A stretch of 64,000 bases of DNA from Bicyclus anynana (taxonomy: Eukaryota > Arthropoda > Insecta > Lepidoptera > Nymphalidae): positions 3,224,001 to 3,288,000 of the forward strand of contig NC_069091.1 in assembly GCF_947172395.1 (NCBI RefSeq). Direction: 5' to 3'. The position numbers and the translations under genes are program-made. Under the pieces are notes generated by a model. The model was not told the origin of the DNA. It searched no databases and saw only the letters and a list, made by a program, of their open reading frames with translations. This document shows positions 21,005-32,085 of the stretch, in pieces. Each line of letters begins with the position of its first letter. Positions within the stretch are counted from its first letter, which is position 1.

Positions 21005-21447
21005 GTGTATAGTATCAATGATTTTAGAAGAAAAAATAGGTAGATAGGTTATACTCGGACCGCAAGCGACACGTTAAAACTATACTAATTAGCAAACCAG
21101 TGGCCTAATTCACTATTTTGGTTTTTATTATCAACTGAAGTGGACAACAAAGTATCATCTACATAATATACGATATACACCGATTGTACCGGATGACATT
21201 TGTTATTTGTATCATAGTATGTGGATGACATTTTGCCAATTGATTTGTTTTTTATTTTGATGGGTTGATAATAAAAACCAAAATAGGAAATAGGCCAGCT
21301 GAGCTCAGTCGCCGCACTGTCATCGACAACGTCAGTTGCTGTTGACAACGCCGCTGATTTTTTTTTTGTGTGCTAGTTGTAAGCATCGAATGTGGTTTAT
21401 GTAACCTATCTACCTCTTTTTCTTCTAACATCATTGTATAGTATCAA
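21005..21447. mobile_element. Nested MITEs: outer inverted repeat around an inner MITE
   Basis: Outer arms: 21016-21054 ('gaaaaaataggtagatagg') and the complement at 21400-21436. Inner arms: 21095-21132 ('ggcctaattcactattttgg' then 'tttttattatcaac') and the complement at 21264-21305. The inner TIR resembles 22340-22525 and 26679-26715 ('ccagctggcctatttacta'). Confidence 0.6.
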
Positions 21448-21517
21448 ACTTATCTGGCCGGGTGAGTATGTAGTTGTCGCGCTTTTAGTATATGGTTTTT
21501 AGCTTTTTTCTTACTAC

Positions 21518-21605
21518 TAACAAGTTAGCCCGCTTCCATCTGAGATTGCATTTTCACTTACCATCGGGTAAGATTGTGGACAAGGGCTAACTTAAAGAGA
21601 ATAAA
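21518..21605 (+). mobile_element. SINE-B, 3' end
   Basis: 'acaagttagcccgcttccat', 'ttcacttaccatcgggtaag' and 'agggctaact' match the end of the 5957 copy. Confidence 0.75.
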
Positions 21606-22339
21606 AGAAAATAATAAATGGCGAAACGGTGATCGCCGCGACGTTGGTTCCAGTTTTGACCATCAGGTCAGAAAAGCTTGTGGCACTATTATCTCCATCC
21701 GCAGCTGAGTGGAGCGACGCGCGGGAGTATGTTATAGCAGCTCTCGCCTTATAAAATGGGTGAAAGGTCACAACGGGAACACCAAAAACAATAGATAGAA
21801 CTATTTTTAAATTGATTGAAAAACTGCGTTTCTTTGGTCATAATTAGATTATGACATATTGGACGAAAAGTTTTAAGCATCGAATACCAAAAATATTGCT
21901 TACAGTCAATATTAATAATTTCAAGCCTGGCATCCAAGGTCTGTTTTAATTATTGTAATGAGATTCAATCGATTTGTGAATCCTCCGAAAGCATTTACCG
22001 AATTGATGACTTTTAAAGTTTGCGTAATTGCAATATTTGTCGCTAACAGTAGCACCGCACCCCATATTCAACTACGGACAGAGTTCACTAAGAGGTGTTT
22101 GTATTGAAATTGATTTATGGAAATTTCGCGGCGAAGACGCATAGTCTACCGAGACTTCGCATCGGGTTGTTAAAATGAATAGATTGAATTTTTACGCTCT
22201 CGCTTCCTCTTTGGTATAATACATAAACCTACCCAATATAAGAGTATATTATGTAAACGAGAAATGGTTTTGATTTCAATGAAATTTGGTACGCGTACTA
22301 GCCTATATCAAATATCACATAAAATGTTTCAATCCAGAC
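21606..22339. other. Unassigned sequence
   Basis: No gene or recognised repeat. Confidence 0.3.
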
Positions 22340-22525
22340 CAGACCAGCTGGCCTATTTACTAATTTGGTCTTTAACAACAACCTATTAAAATAAACATCA
22401 AATAAGCTGAGAGATGCATCTACCTACTGTATGATATCCACGAAGGGTTGCCAGTAGGCACCGGAGAACATTTGTTACATAAACGTCAAAGTTAATGAAT
22501 TAGCCTTCTGGTCAGACCTTTCAAT
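22340..22525. mobile_element. MITE with TIR starting CCAGCTGGCCTATTTAC
   Basis: The left end 'gaccagctggcctatttact' and the right end (complement: 'gaccagaaggctaattcatt') are imperfect inverted repeats. Same family as the inner MITE at 21095-21305. Confidence 0.55.
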
Positions 22526-22721
22526 TTATATTTTTACGCTAACAAATATCTGAAAATTTCAAAATCACGAAGCGGATTAACACGATATTTTCATAAATAA
22601 ATTCAGCTTAACTGGGATTATTGTATTGATTTTGTTTCATTGATATTAATATTTTATAGGTTGTTATTCACACCTTTATGAAGTTTTAACCAATTATCTA
22701 ATTGGTTACTACTGATATGAA

Positions 22722-23009
22722 TAGCCGTGATTGTCAAGTGGATATAATATATGTGGGTTCGAATCCGGTCCGAGGCATGCACCTCCAACTTTTCAGTTGT
22801 GTGCATTTTAAGAAATTAAATATCACGTGTCTCAAACAGTGTCGTGAGGAAACCTGCATACCTGAGAATTTTCTTAATTATATGCGTGTGTGAAGTCTGC
22901 CGATCATGGCATTGGGCCAGCGTGGTGGACTGTTGGCCTAACCCCTCTCATTCTGAGAGGAGACTCGAGCTCAACAGTGAGCCGAATATGGGTTGATAAC
23001 AACAATAAA
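22722..23009 (+). mobile_element. SINE-A with internal deletions
   Basis: Starts 'agccgtgattgtcaagtgga'. Part of the head before the B box ('gggttcgaatcc') and a piece around 'aaacagtgtcgtgagg' are missing. Ends 'gttgataacaacaataaata'. Confidence 0.8.
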
Positions 23010-23309
23010 TAATAATGGTAAAATTCCACGATTCAAAGTTTATAACAGAATAAATAAAATTTGAATTTATTTTGATTACAAGCACACTTATTTATTATTT
23101 CTGATTCCCCAAAATAAATGATGTTTTGATTTGACTTTTATATTAAGTATGCCTCCTTTCCATATTAAATTTCTTAGGATGAAAAGATCAAACACAAGGT
23201 TTGATTAGCTCTCAACGTGAATTGCTTACGGAAGGAAGGGCTAAATCGAAATAATATGATAAGCGTAATGTAATAATATATAAGTAAGTTGGTAGGTGTA
23301 TAACAGGTA
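23010..23309. other. Unassigned AT-rich sequence
   Basis: No gene or recognised repeat. Confidence 0.3.
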
Positions 23310-23440
23310 TGTTTGAGACACGGGATATTAAATTTCTTTAAGTGTTTAAAACGACTCATCTGAAAAAAAATTGGAGGTACACGCCTCGGCTCTTATTCAA
23401 ACCTACGCCCTGAGACTCGGCTTTAAATATCACGACCTAT
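23310..23440 (-). mobile_element. SINE-A, 5' half, diverged
   Basis: 'gtttgagacacgggatatta', 'ttggaggtacacgcc' and a degraded B box ('attcaaacctac' on plus). Confidence 0.6.
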
Positions 23441-24041
23441 AAATGCGAAACTAACCAATAATAAAATAAACTCTTTGTCCGTACATACGTTTTTCTACAT
23501 TTTGTAACATTTCTGATTAATTTCAATACATGAATAGATCGGACCTTTGAAAACGAGTTATTCCTTATATTATTTGTGTATCCGTCAATATCTATAAGCA
23601 GGTAGGTTTAAGTATTTTATTTTTAAAAACTCGTCAAAAATCTCACATTATCTACTCTAATCCTAAAATCCTGCCACCCTAACGTAACAAAATACTCTCA
23701 AAATTGTTATAGAATTACTGTAATTAATATCATTTTGTATAAAAAAATAAATCAAGCATCAAAATCTCACAAGCTTTATGCTTGCCTCAATATTAAACCC
23801 AAAAAAAAAATGCGAAAAATTATCCATTTAAAAACGGTTCACCGTAAGCCCTTTTGTGCGTATAATACTTTCCGTTATTGTATTCTCCCACGTAATTACT
23901 GCGAGTAACCACGGCGACCGCCGAAATTAATACAAGGTGACTTACATCTGCGTCCCCGTCATATTTCAAAATAGGGGAGGTCCAGACGTGATGGTGATAT
24001 AACTTGATTTGCTGTACATTGCGTAATCAAATCAAAAAAAT
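23441..24041. other. Unassigned sequence; GC-richer piece at 23830-23970
   Basis: No gene. 23830-23970 ('cacggcgaccgccgaaatta') is unique and GC-richer than its surroundings. Confidence 0.3.
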
Positions 24042-24338
24042 ATTCATCATTATCAAACCATATTCGACCCACATAAGCCTCCTCTCAGAATCATAGGTCT
24101 TAGGCCAATAGTCCACCATGCCAATGTAGATTTGCAGACTTTACACACGTAGAGAATTAAGAAAATTTTCAGGTATGCAGGTTTCCTCATGATGTTTTTC
24201 CTTCACCGTTTGAGACACGTGATATTTAATTTCTTAAAATTCACTGAAAGGCTGGAGGTGCATTTTCCGTACCAGATTCGAACCTACGTCTTCCGGAATC
24301 GGAGACAGAGGCCATATCCACTGGGCTATCATGGTTTA
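24042..24338 (-). mobile_element. SINE-A, near full length
   Basis: Minus-strand head 'aaccatgatagcccagtgga' with B box (plus 'agattcgaacct'), body and a short tail at the left edge. Confidence 0.85.
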
Positions 24339-25122
24339 CACTGTAAAACAAGCAGTTTATCATTTAAGTGTAGTCTTCTCAACAAATCTCTTGATTGATA
24401 CCCACACTATCCACTGACTTTATCAAAACTGACTTTTTTTTAAACTAGAGGACTACTTAATTTTACTAAACTTCTTTAATCTTTTTCTTATCTAACGTCA
24501 ATCGGCAGGTTGTTACATTTATCATTTTATAAACAAACTAACAACTGACTTTATAAACGCACTATAATGACTTGAATAAGAAATACCTTACCACCATGAT
24601 TCGCCTCATTTATTTTCTCGTTTAGTTTATGTAGACTCACCACCACTTGACTAGACAAAATTTGAACTGTCATGATCAAATATTTTATTAATGGAACCAA
24701 GGTCTATTATCGATTATGTAAACGTCTCAATACTATCTCTAATAATATCTAGTCTCAATTCTGGTACTTAAAGTCATACCTGTAAATGAATTGATAAGGC
24801 CAGAAACAAGGAATGTACTGTGAACAATGGATAGCAATCGCTTGGGGTCTATTAGTGGCTCAGGTGCAGGTATAGACGACGATGTTGAGCGGACATCCAT
24901 TTGTGTCATTGGAAATTATGTGCAGCGAGAAAAATTATACACTGTTTTCAGTGAAAATACAGCGTACTAGCTTATGACCTGGCGTCGTCAGCGTAAATTT
25001 GTCAATGGTCTTCATTGCCTATTAATTTTATATATTTACTTATAATTCGATGAAGCCGCCGATTCGAAAAAAGATGACGTCATGCGTCGTCTCCTCGCTC
25101 TAGGGTTGCAAACTTGTTTTAC
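24339..25122. other. Unassigned AT-rich sequence
   Basis: No gene or recognised repeat. Confidence 0.3.
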
Positions 25123-25183
25123 AAGAAATAACGCGCCGTTGACGCACGTTTCTAAAACGTGCGTCAACGGCGCGTTATTTCTT
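25123..25183. repeat. Perfect 29-bp GC-rich hairpin, 3-nt loop
   Basis: Arm 25123-25151 (core 'acgcgccgttgacgcacg') and arm 25155-25183 are exact complements around 'cta'. Not part of any recognised element. Confidence 0.92.
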
Positions 25184-25898
25184 CATGGTGTGCACAGGCA
25201 CGCTTGATAGAGTGGTTGTGGTTGTAACGATGTGTGATGCGATGTTTCTTCACTATTAGATAATAACCCAACAATAGGTATAATTATTTAGTAACACAAC
25301 ATTAATATTTTCTACATTAAAATACTTAAACCTAAGTTCCATAAGTCGGCCTATCTATTTATCAGCCAGGCCAGAGGAACTTTGTATTTTATATTTTCTC
25401 TTTATAAAACAACATAAAGGCAATTATTTTGCTGTCAAGCTTATAGCCTTTAAGTAAATAAAACCTTTTTCATAACGAATTACAAAAGATCTGTCTTTGT
25501 TTTTGTAATTTGTGTAAATTACGAAACATTAAATTTATGCACACTTTTTTTTTTACTTACGTAATTCTGTTTTTGAACCCTACCTTTTATATATTTTGAG
25601 ACCCTTTTAGTTGGATTTCAACATGATGGTAAGTGGTAACCATTGCCTACTAAATAAGAGTAACACTACAAAGTTGTTGTTCTGTGTCCATTAACTTGAG
25701 GCCTCATGTTTAGCCTCATGTGTTGTGTGTGTCATGGGGTGTATAGCCTCATGTGCCTGTCATTTACATAGACAACCCTTCAAACCAGATGTTGCTTGAT
25801 GGCAAAAGTTGCTTGATGGCAAAAATAAGCAAGTAGTACGAGTATTTCTCTGGGCGAGTTCTCCACAAAAGGTTACACTACTATTAAAACTAATGCCT
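25184..25898. other. Unassigned AT-rich sequence
   Basis: No gene. 25680-25820 has short local duplications ('gcctcatgt', 'gttgcttgatggcaaaa'). Confidence 0.35.
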
Positions 25899-26080
25899 TA
25901 TTACTCCAGTGCCTTCGGATCCGGTCCTGGGGTCGATTCTTGGGTCAGGCATAGGGATAGTTGGATACCTAGCTTTACTTTATTATAAGAAATTTTTAGT
26001 AAAATTTCCCAGCCTGGAGTAGGGAAGTTGGTGATGTTACACACTCTCGCCTCGGAGATCATCATAATCTCCCATTCATT
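25899..26080 (+). mobile_element. SINE-D (tRNA-derived) copy
   Basis: Head 'gccttattactccagtg', B box 'ggggtcgattcttgg'; body 'ggaagttggtgatgttaca' and 'ctctcgcctcggagatcat'. Confidence 0.7.
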
Positions 26081-26119
26081 ATCATTAAAAGCAGATAGTG
26101 ATTGAATGCATTATCCCCT

Positions 26120-26197
26120 TAAGGTAGACGTTCACTGATCCGTTCGATGCGATGCGTCCGATACGTACGATGCCGATCAGTGGACGCCTACGTTTAA
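26120..26197. mobile_element. Short palindromic MITE-like repeat
   Basis: 'gtagacgttcactgatccg' at the left and 'cgatcagtggacgcctac' at the right are inverted. The centre 'atgcgatgcgtccgatacgt' is itself near-palindromic. Same family as 57839. Confidence 0.65.
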
Positions 26198-26805
26198 GTT
26201 CGTGGTGGGTCTAAGCTCCATATCTCTCTTTTCTTAGATGAGACCCAAAGGCCTTTAAAATACGCCTATAATAATGATAACCACTACAAAAGTCTCTTGT
26301 AAAATCTCTCAATAAAATTAAATTCCAATAAAATTTACCGAAGTATTCCAATACAGCAGGAGTGCCTACTCGTAGTTCCAAATACACAAGTTTCCAATCG
26401 GTCAGACGAGTTTATTATTAATATTAGACTTTCCCCTCGGCTTCGAGTACAGAAACACGAAACATCCATTTCCTACTGAACCGCGAAGATAATAACTCGG
26501 ATACTCCGTTCAGTTATTTAGTTAGTTAGTATTGAAGGTCCTATTTTAGTTTTGCGGCTTTCTCTAAGTAAATAAAGCAGCTTATAATCAGCTTAGCGTT
26601 TAATTTATGTAGTAAATAATTTAATTATTTGACTAATTAAAGATCATAGCTCATTGGATCAACCTAGCGCCTGATCAGCACCTCACCAGCTGGCCTATTT
26701 ACTAACTTTGAGTGACTATAGTACACGAAAATTACCATGTACAAGTAGCTATTGTTAGTGATTCTTTATTCATATGATTTCGTATTCAATATAAATCTAT
26801 TGTTA
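26198..26805. other. Unassigned sequence
   Basis: No gene. 26679-26715 ('caccagctggcctatttact') is a terminal fragment of the MITE family at 21095 and 22340. Confidence 0.35.
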
Positions 26806-27005
26806 AGCAAATGCATTCCCAAGCATATATTCACTCGACAGCGTTTTTAAAATACGACGTTTTTTTACGAGCCGTGTTGTATTTTGAACTTTGGGCGGTA
26901 GGTCTATTTCCGGACAAAATCGAAAATGCAACACTGCTCGAAAAAACACATCGTATTTTAAAAACGCTGTCATATGAACATAATATACTTGGGAAGGCAT
27001 TTGTT
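26806..27005. mobile_element. MITE of ~200 bp with ~90-bp imperfect TIRs
   Basis: Left 'caaatgcattcccaagcata' ... 'gacagcgtttttaaaatacg'; the right end is its complement with about 10-15% differences ('caaatgccttcccaagtata'). The arms fill nearly the entire element. Confidence 0.75.
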
Positions 27006-27618
27006 GTATTTGAACGCTTTTTTAACGTCAGTTAAAAAAACTCTCGTGCGAATGAGGGCTTAGGGCTACCAGTAAATAGTAATTTACTCAAGGAAAGTTT
27101 CGTGACGGTTAATTGCCTTTCGCTTACTCTTTCTAGCAAATCTACATTCATCGCTTTCTAATAAAAAATGAGGCTTTATTTTTCTTTTTGCTGCTTAGTA
27201 TACCGATGCTATGTAGGCATAGCAATATCCTCGCAATTTTTAGTGCAATGATGTTAGCGTAGAGTAGACGCGTCTATTAGTAAAATGTCATTCCGCAATA
27301 CACTCAAACTATGACCCAAATTCAGCACTGGAAAAGTCACGTTTAAAAACTAGTTTTGTGCAAGAAAAGTCTTCGGTATGATTAAAAGTGGCGACCATAT
27401 TTTTCCCGTTACGATACGACATCAATTTTAATTTTCCAAAGGTGTGAGCGCGGCTGGTGGCGCCCTCTGATATTAATTAATGGATGTGCATCTGGGTTTT
27501 TAATATCAGTAATGAAAGCGGCAAATATGATGCGAGAGCGCATATGTAACGTATGGAGAGCTTACGGAGTAGAGGTCTTAGTAGTAAGATTAGCGATTTA
27601 TATATACAATCATATTAC
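27006..27618. other. Unassigned sequence
   Basis: No gene or recognised repeat. Confidence 0.3.
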
Positions 27619-27810
27619 TAAACTAGCGGACACCCACGACTTCGTCCGCGTGAAACCCTACTACTACCCTACCCTACTCCCACTCTACAGCTACCCTACT
27701 ATACAGGAGATGAGTAGGAACTCAACCCTACCCCTACCCCACCCCTAAACCTACACCTACCCTACCACTACCAAACCCCTACTCTACCTCTATCCTACCC
27801 TACCCCTTAT
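27619..27810 (-). mobile_element. Helitron 3' part with internal CCCTA-rich tract
   Basis: Left edge 'aactagcggacacccacgac' then 'ttcgtccgcgtg', followed by an imperfect CCCTA tract (27655-27808). Same layout as 20194. Confidence 0.7.
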
Positions 27811-27820
27811 GTGATATGTT

Positions 27821-27918
27821 ATGTGCATTATAAAAAATTAAATATCACGTGTCTCAACGGTGAAGGAAAACATCATGAGGAAACCTGCATACCTGAGAAT
27901 TTTCTTAATTCTCTATGG
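27821..27918 (+). mobile_element. SINE-A, middle fragment
   Basis: 'attaaatatcacgtgtctca' to 'gagaattttcttaattctct'. Confidence 0.75.
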
Positions 27919-28149
27919 GTTGTATATATTTGGGGTTCCGCATTCAACAAAGAACCGTTATAGTTTCACAATGTCTTTCCACCTGTCTGTCTGTTCCCAG
28001 TTTAGTGAGACAAGAAAGCTATAATTTGGTACGAGTGTTTTTATTGGTAACGTACAGTGCTACAGTTTTAAAATTGCAGGTTTGTACCCACATAATAGTG
28101 ATTTCTAGAAGATAAAATCGTATTCATGAAAATAAACTACATATAAAAG
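27919..28149. other. Unassigned sequence
   Basis: No gene or recognised repeat. Confidence 0.3.
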
Positions 28150-28280
28150 ACAGCTAAAACTCACGTGATTATCTATTGACACCAAACTAGTGCTTAATCC
28201 ATTCGGGGTACCAGGTCATGAGCTTGTTCATGCATCACGGTGCGAGCCACGCCGACAAAGAACACGTGAGTTTTATTTCA
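28150..28280 (-). mobile_element. Penelope-like element 3' stub, bracketed by inverted ends
   Basis: The minus strand matches the ORF end and 3' UTR of the 7668-8280 copy (plus 'gtcatgagcttgttcatgca' versus the complement of 'gcaagaaccagctcatga'). 'ctaaaactcacgtga' (28155-28169) and its inverted partner 'cacgtgagtttta' (28263-28275) lie at the two ends, as in the longer copy. Confidence 0.6.
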
Positions 28281-28569
28281 AGTTATTTTACTAAAACATA
28301 TATTTTAAAGTTTAGTCTGTCTGTTTATACCTACTCTACTTCTGGATTCAATGGCATATCTACTCTTGTAAAAAGATCTGTCACGAAACTATTACTATTA
28401 ACTTTTCGAGTAGGTACTCGTATATTGAGAGCCGGTGATTGTTAGACCATATAGGTACATGTTGTTATAGACATTTTATCATTCCTTGTAGTGACAATCA
28501 CAGGCCACAGCCTAGCAAATTTTTCCCCATCCAAAAATGCCAACTATTAAAGAAGTTTTCATTTCGTCG
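28281..28569. other. Unassigned sequence
   Basis: No gene or recognised repeat. Confidence 0.3.
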
Positions 28570-28833
28570 TTAACAACCCATATTTGGCTCACTGCTGAGC
28601 TCGAGTCTCCTCTCAGAATGAGAGGGGTTAGGCCTTAGTCCACCACGCTGGCCCAATGCGGATTGGCAGACTTCACACACGCAGAGAATTAAGAAAATTC
28701 TCTGGTATGCAGATTTCTTCACGATGTTTTCCTTCACCGTTTGAGACACGTGATATTTAATTTCTTAAAATGCACACAACTGAAAAGTTGGAGGTGCATG
28801 CCCCGGAGTACATATCCACTTAACTATCACGGC
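28570..28833 (-). mobile_element. SINE-A with a deletion in the head
   Basis: Complete body; the B-box segment is lost between 'catgccccgga' and 'gtacatatccacttaact'. Confidence 0.85.
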
Positions 28834-29398
28834 TCAGTTTTTTTTTTTAATTTAAAAATCCCATATTGTCGCTACTCCTCCCACTGTGCGCTCACGTTAC
28901 GACTTACGTTTAACTTTTCCCGCGCGAACGGCACGACTCCGGTGCATTAGTAAATTACTCACGTACGCGCCGCCCAAACTTCTCAAAACTCGGGATTTGT
29001 CACGAGATTTTACACGGGATCCTAACTAATTTGTTTAATTAACACTCACGGACGAGATTGATTCAGTTACTTAGCGGAGAGTAATTGCCTTTTAGCTTAG
29101 CAATATGCGATATCGCGTGTAAGGGATCTCATTAGTTATTCTAACTTTCTAATGCGATTATAATAATGTTGTTAAAGTAAGGTTGTGGGAATACACGAGT
29201 ACACAAATAAATTGACGTTTTTGGAACGAAATGCTTTACACGGATAATATACTAACAGTATAGCGAACAGACAGAAATCTAGAGAAATAAGTACCCTGGT
29301 ACCCTGTAATCAGGAGTGCATACACTGCAATAATTCAAGACATGTCAAACAATTTGACGACCTCGGCACTGTTGGTAAATAGTCTAAATTGACTCAGG
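28834..29398. promoter_or_regulatory. Repeat-free block; candidate cis-regulatory DNA
   Basis: 28880-29120 is GC-richer and unique ('cacgtacgcgccgcccaaac', several TAATT cores). Function is inference only. Confidence 0.2.
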
Positions 29399-29590
29399 TC
29401 TGGTCTGGTGGGAGGCTTCGGCCATGGCTAGTTTCCACCCTACCGGCAAAGACGTACCGCCAAACGATTTAGTGTTCCAGTACGATGTCGTGTAAAAACC
29501 GAAAGGGGTGTGGATTTTCATCGTTCGACACCTAACTTATGGTGGAATCTCGCAGTCAAGGACTAACTTGTCATTATAAAAAAAAAAATT
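29399..29590 (+). mobile_element. SINE-B, 5' truncated
   Basis: 'tctggtctggtgggaggctt' to 'gactaacttgtcattata' plus an A-rich end. Confidence 0.8.
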
Positions 29591-29616
29591 AGCAAAGTTT
29601 AAAGTGGTGAAATTTA

Positions 29617-29695
29617 TTAAATTTCTTCGCGCGACTAGAACCGAGTACCTTTTCGAATCACCTAATTAGTACACCAACGAGGCGTTAAACTTTGC
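29617..29695 (-). mobile_element. tRNA-like SINE head, degenerate
   Basis: Complement reads 'gcctcgttggtgtactaatt' (A-box region) and 'ggttctagtcgcg' (degraded B box). It is flanked by inverted 'agcaaagttta'/'taaactttgct' words. Confidence 0.4.
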
Positions 29696-30305
29696 TGTAA
29701 AAAAGCTTTTAACCTTTGAAAGTTAACAAAACAGATAAACTTTTCTTAAACAAAAAGAAAAACTACGCAAGCTTTCGGTTGCTTGTCATCGTATCCTACG
29801 TATTTCGAAGGTCCCTAAATATCTTTTATGTTTTTATTCCATTAAGCTGTGGCGAGCGTTAGTCTTGGTTTACGCCTACAGAGGTCGCTGTAATGCCTCT
29901 ACCCACTTAACCACTTACTCTTGTTTCGGACATACGAATGTTTTTTCTGCCAACTCAAGTTCCTTCAAGGGCCTTTGTTCTACCAAAGTTAAGGCCAAAA
30001 TAAAGAAAAAAGTCCCACTTGTTCAGAAACATATTGTTTCTAAAAAAATAAAACTAAATTTCTTTTTATTGCTAGCGGCGGCAAGGTAGTATAATCTCAA
30101 ACAACATATTAAAGTAATAAGTATGACTCAAATAAAATCAAACCTAAGCCCGCTTCTTCATACGTCAACAAATCTTACTAACACATTATACGTGTACCTC
30201 TATTTTAAAAGATAAAGCGTAGGTATAGCTGTTTTCAAAATATATTGCGTATATAAGTTTTATACATGTAATTGCGGACTTTTTGTAAATCTAAAAAGAG
30301 GAACA
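29696..30305. other. Unassigned sequence
   Basis: No gene or recognised repeat. Confidence 0.3.
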
Positions 30306-30572
30306 TCTCACCGCAACTTCGTCCGCGTGGAATTCAGTTTTTCACAAATCCCTCGGGAACCATCGATTTTTCCGGGATGAAAAGTAGCCTGTGTGTTAAT
30401 GCAGAGTAAAATCTATTTCTATTCCAAATTTCAGCCAAATCGCTTCAGTAGCCGCAGCGTAAAAGAGGATCAAACATACTTACACACTTACACTCTTTCA
30501 CATTTACACTCTTTCAGACTTACACACTTTCACACTTACACAAACTTTCGCCTTTATAATATTAGTGTATTT
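30306..30572 (-). mobile_element. Non-autonomous Helitron, left end trimmed
   Basis: 'aacttcgtccgcgtggaatt', 'aaaagtagcctgtgtgttaa' and right edge 'cctttataatattagtgt'. Contains an expanded 'cttacacactttcac'-type array (30475-30545). Confidence 0.8.
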
Positions 30573-31174
30573 TCATTTTATTTTCAAATGAAAACTTGAA
30601 AATATTTCTGCAATTCATATACATAAAATCCTTCAAATGAGAACTCCTTTTGGTAATGTCTGCGTTCTTCATCACAAAAAGATCGTGAAACTGCAACGTG
30701 GGGTTTATTTTTTCATATTTTTTTTACCAAACTCCTTTTTATTCGCCGTGGTTTGTTGGGTTTTAATCAGAAAACTTTTGGAAGTTGTCCAGCGACATTG
30801 GGCCTTTGGATTTTTAATCCGGATCCCCTCATGTTTTCATGCCATTCATCGACCCGTGATTACTGTTCCTCGTTTTCGAACCTCATTCGGTTTTTTGTTC
30901 GCTGAAAGGGGTTTCTTGCTTTTTTTCTGGGCGAAACTGGATTTAATTTTGTCAGACTTAAAAGAGCTCTAATTTTGTGAAATTGACTTAGTCTTTTTTT
31001 TTTCATACTTATATTATAAATGTGAAAGTAAGTAATAAAGAGAAAAATATGACCTTGAAACAGAACATATGCCGAAAAATTCGACCTCCAATCCCAGACT
31101 TAAAATGCTATGATATGAAGTATAGTAAAGATGACAAAATATATCGTAGTACATATATATGATAGTACAGAAAA
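30573..31174. other. Unassigned sequence
   Basis: A 111-residue open frame at 30637-30972 (+) is Phe-rich, contains hydrophobic runs and matches nothing recognised. It is probably chance in T-rich DNA. Confidence 0.3.
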
Positions 31175-31376
31175 TCATCATAATCATTATCAACCCTTAT
31201 TCGGTTCACTGCTAAGCTCGAGTTTCCTTTCAGAATGAGAGGGGTTAGGCCAATAGCCCACCACGCTGAATTGGCAGACTTCACACATGTTGAATAATTA
31301 AGAAAATACTCAGGTATGCAGGTTTACACACGATGATTTTCCTTCACCGTTTTGAGACACATGATATTTAATTTCT
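31175..31376 (-). mobile_element. SINE-A, head missing
   Basis: Body from 'tattcggttcactgctaagc' to 'acatgatatttaatttctt', ending exactly where a tRNA-like piece begins. Confidence 0.85.
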
Positions 31377-31420
31377 TTGGTAGCATAGTGGTGAGCATCC
31401 CCGCCTGTGCTGTAGGTTCG
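31377..31420 (+). other. tRNA-Asp-like 5' fragment
   Basis: 'tagcatagtggtgagcatcc' then 'ccgcctgtgc' resembles the D-arm and anticodon-stem half of tRNA-Asp. It then breaks into 'gtaggttcg'. Not a functional tRNA: the 3' half and acceptor are missing. Confidence 0.45.
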
Positions 31421-31578
31421 TTCGTTATCAACCCACATTCGGCTCACTGCTGAGCTCGAGTTTCCTCTTAGAATGAGAGGGGTTAGGCCAATAGTCCACC
31501 ACGCTGGCCCAATGCGGATTGGCAGAATTCACACACGCAGAGAATCAGGAAAATTCTCTGGTATACAGGTTTCCTCAC
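31421..31578 (-). mobile_element. SINE-A, 3' half
   Basis: 'ttatcaacccacattcggct' to 'ctctggtatacaggtttcct'. Confidence 0.85.
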
Positions 31579-32083
31579 TGCTGTAGGTAATATAGACTAA
31601 TCATATAGGTAATAATATAGGACCCATGAGAAGCTGGGGCGCATCGCTGGTACATTACAAACTTTGATCGTTCAAATTTCAAAGGCACTTCCATATTGAC
31701 GGGGCGCGGCGGCATCGTGTCAAACCGTACACGTTAATGGGTCTGTGTAATTGAAAATTGACCTGCCCCGGGGGCCAGGATTTAATAATAGATAAGGGTA
31801 AACAGAAGCCCGCTGATGTGACTAGAGTACGCCGCATTATGGTTCTCCGATAGATGGCACGCTGAGATGGTTATTCGATCAATCTGCATTTGAGATAGTT
31901 TTGCGTTTCTTGAATTTTATTCGAGTTACTTGCCTTAGTTAACTAATATTGAAGATTTGTTTATAAAAGTACCTATATAAATTGGTAACTCTATGGTTCT
32001 TGGGGGTAAGTAAAACACAGAATTTTACGTCGTTTTTAGTCGCACGTGTCTGCTAATTAATACACGACGTTATTATAAGCTTG
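31579..32083. promoter_or_regulatory. Repeat-free block; candidate cis-regulatory DNA
   Basis: 31620-31900 is GC-richer and unique ('ttgacggggcgcggcggcat', 'ctgccccgggggccagg'). No coding frame. Function is inference. Confidence 0.2.
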
Positions 32084-32085
32084 TA

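Noticed and set aside
26803..27035. Paired open frames on both strands
   Set aside because: They follow from the near-symmetry of the MITE at 26806-27005.
30637..30972. 111-residue open frame as a gene
   Set aside because: Phe-rich with no recognisable domain, in T-rich DNA. No splice or neighbouring exon support.
31377..31420. Functional tRNA-Asp gene
   Set aside because: Only the 5' half is recognisable.
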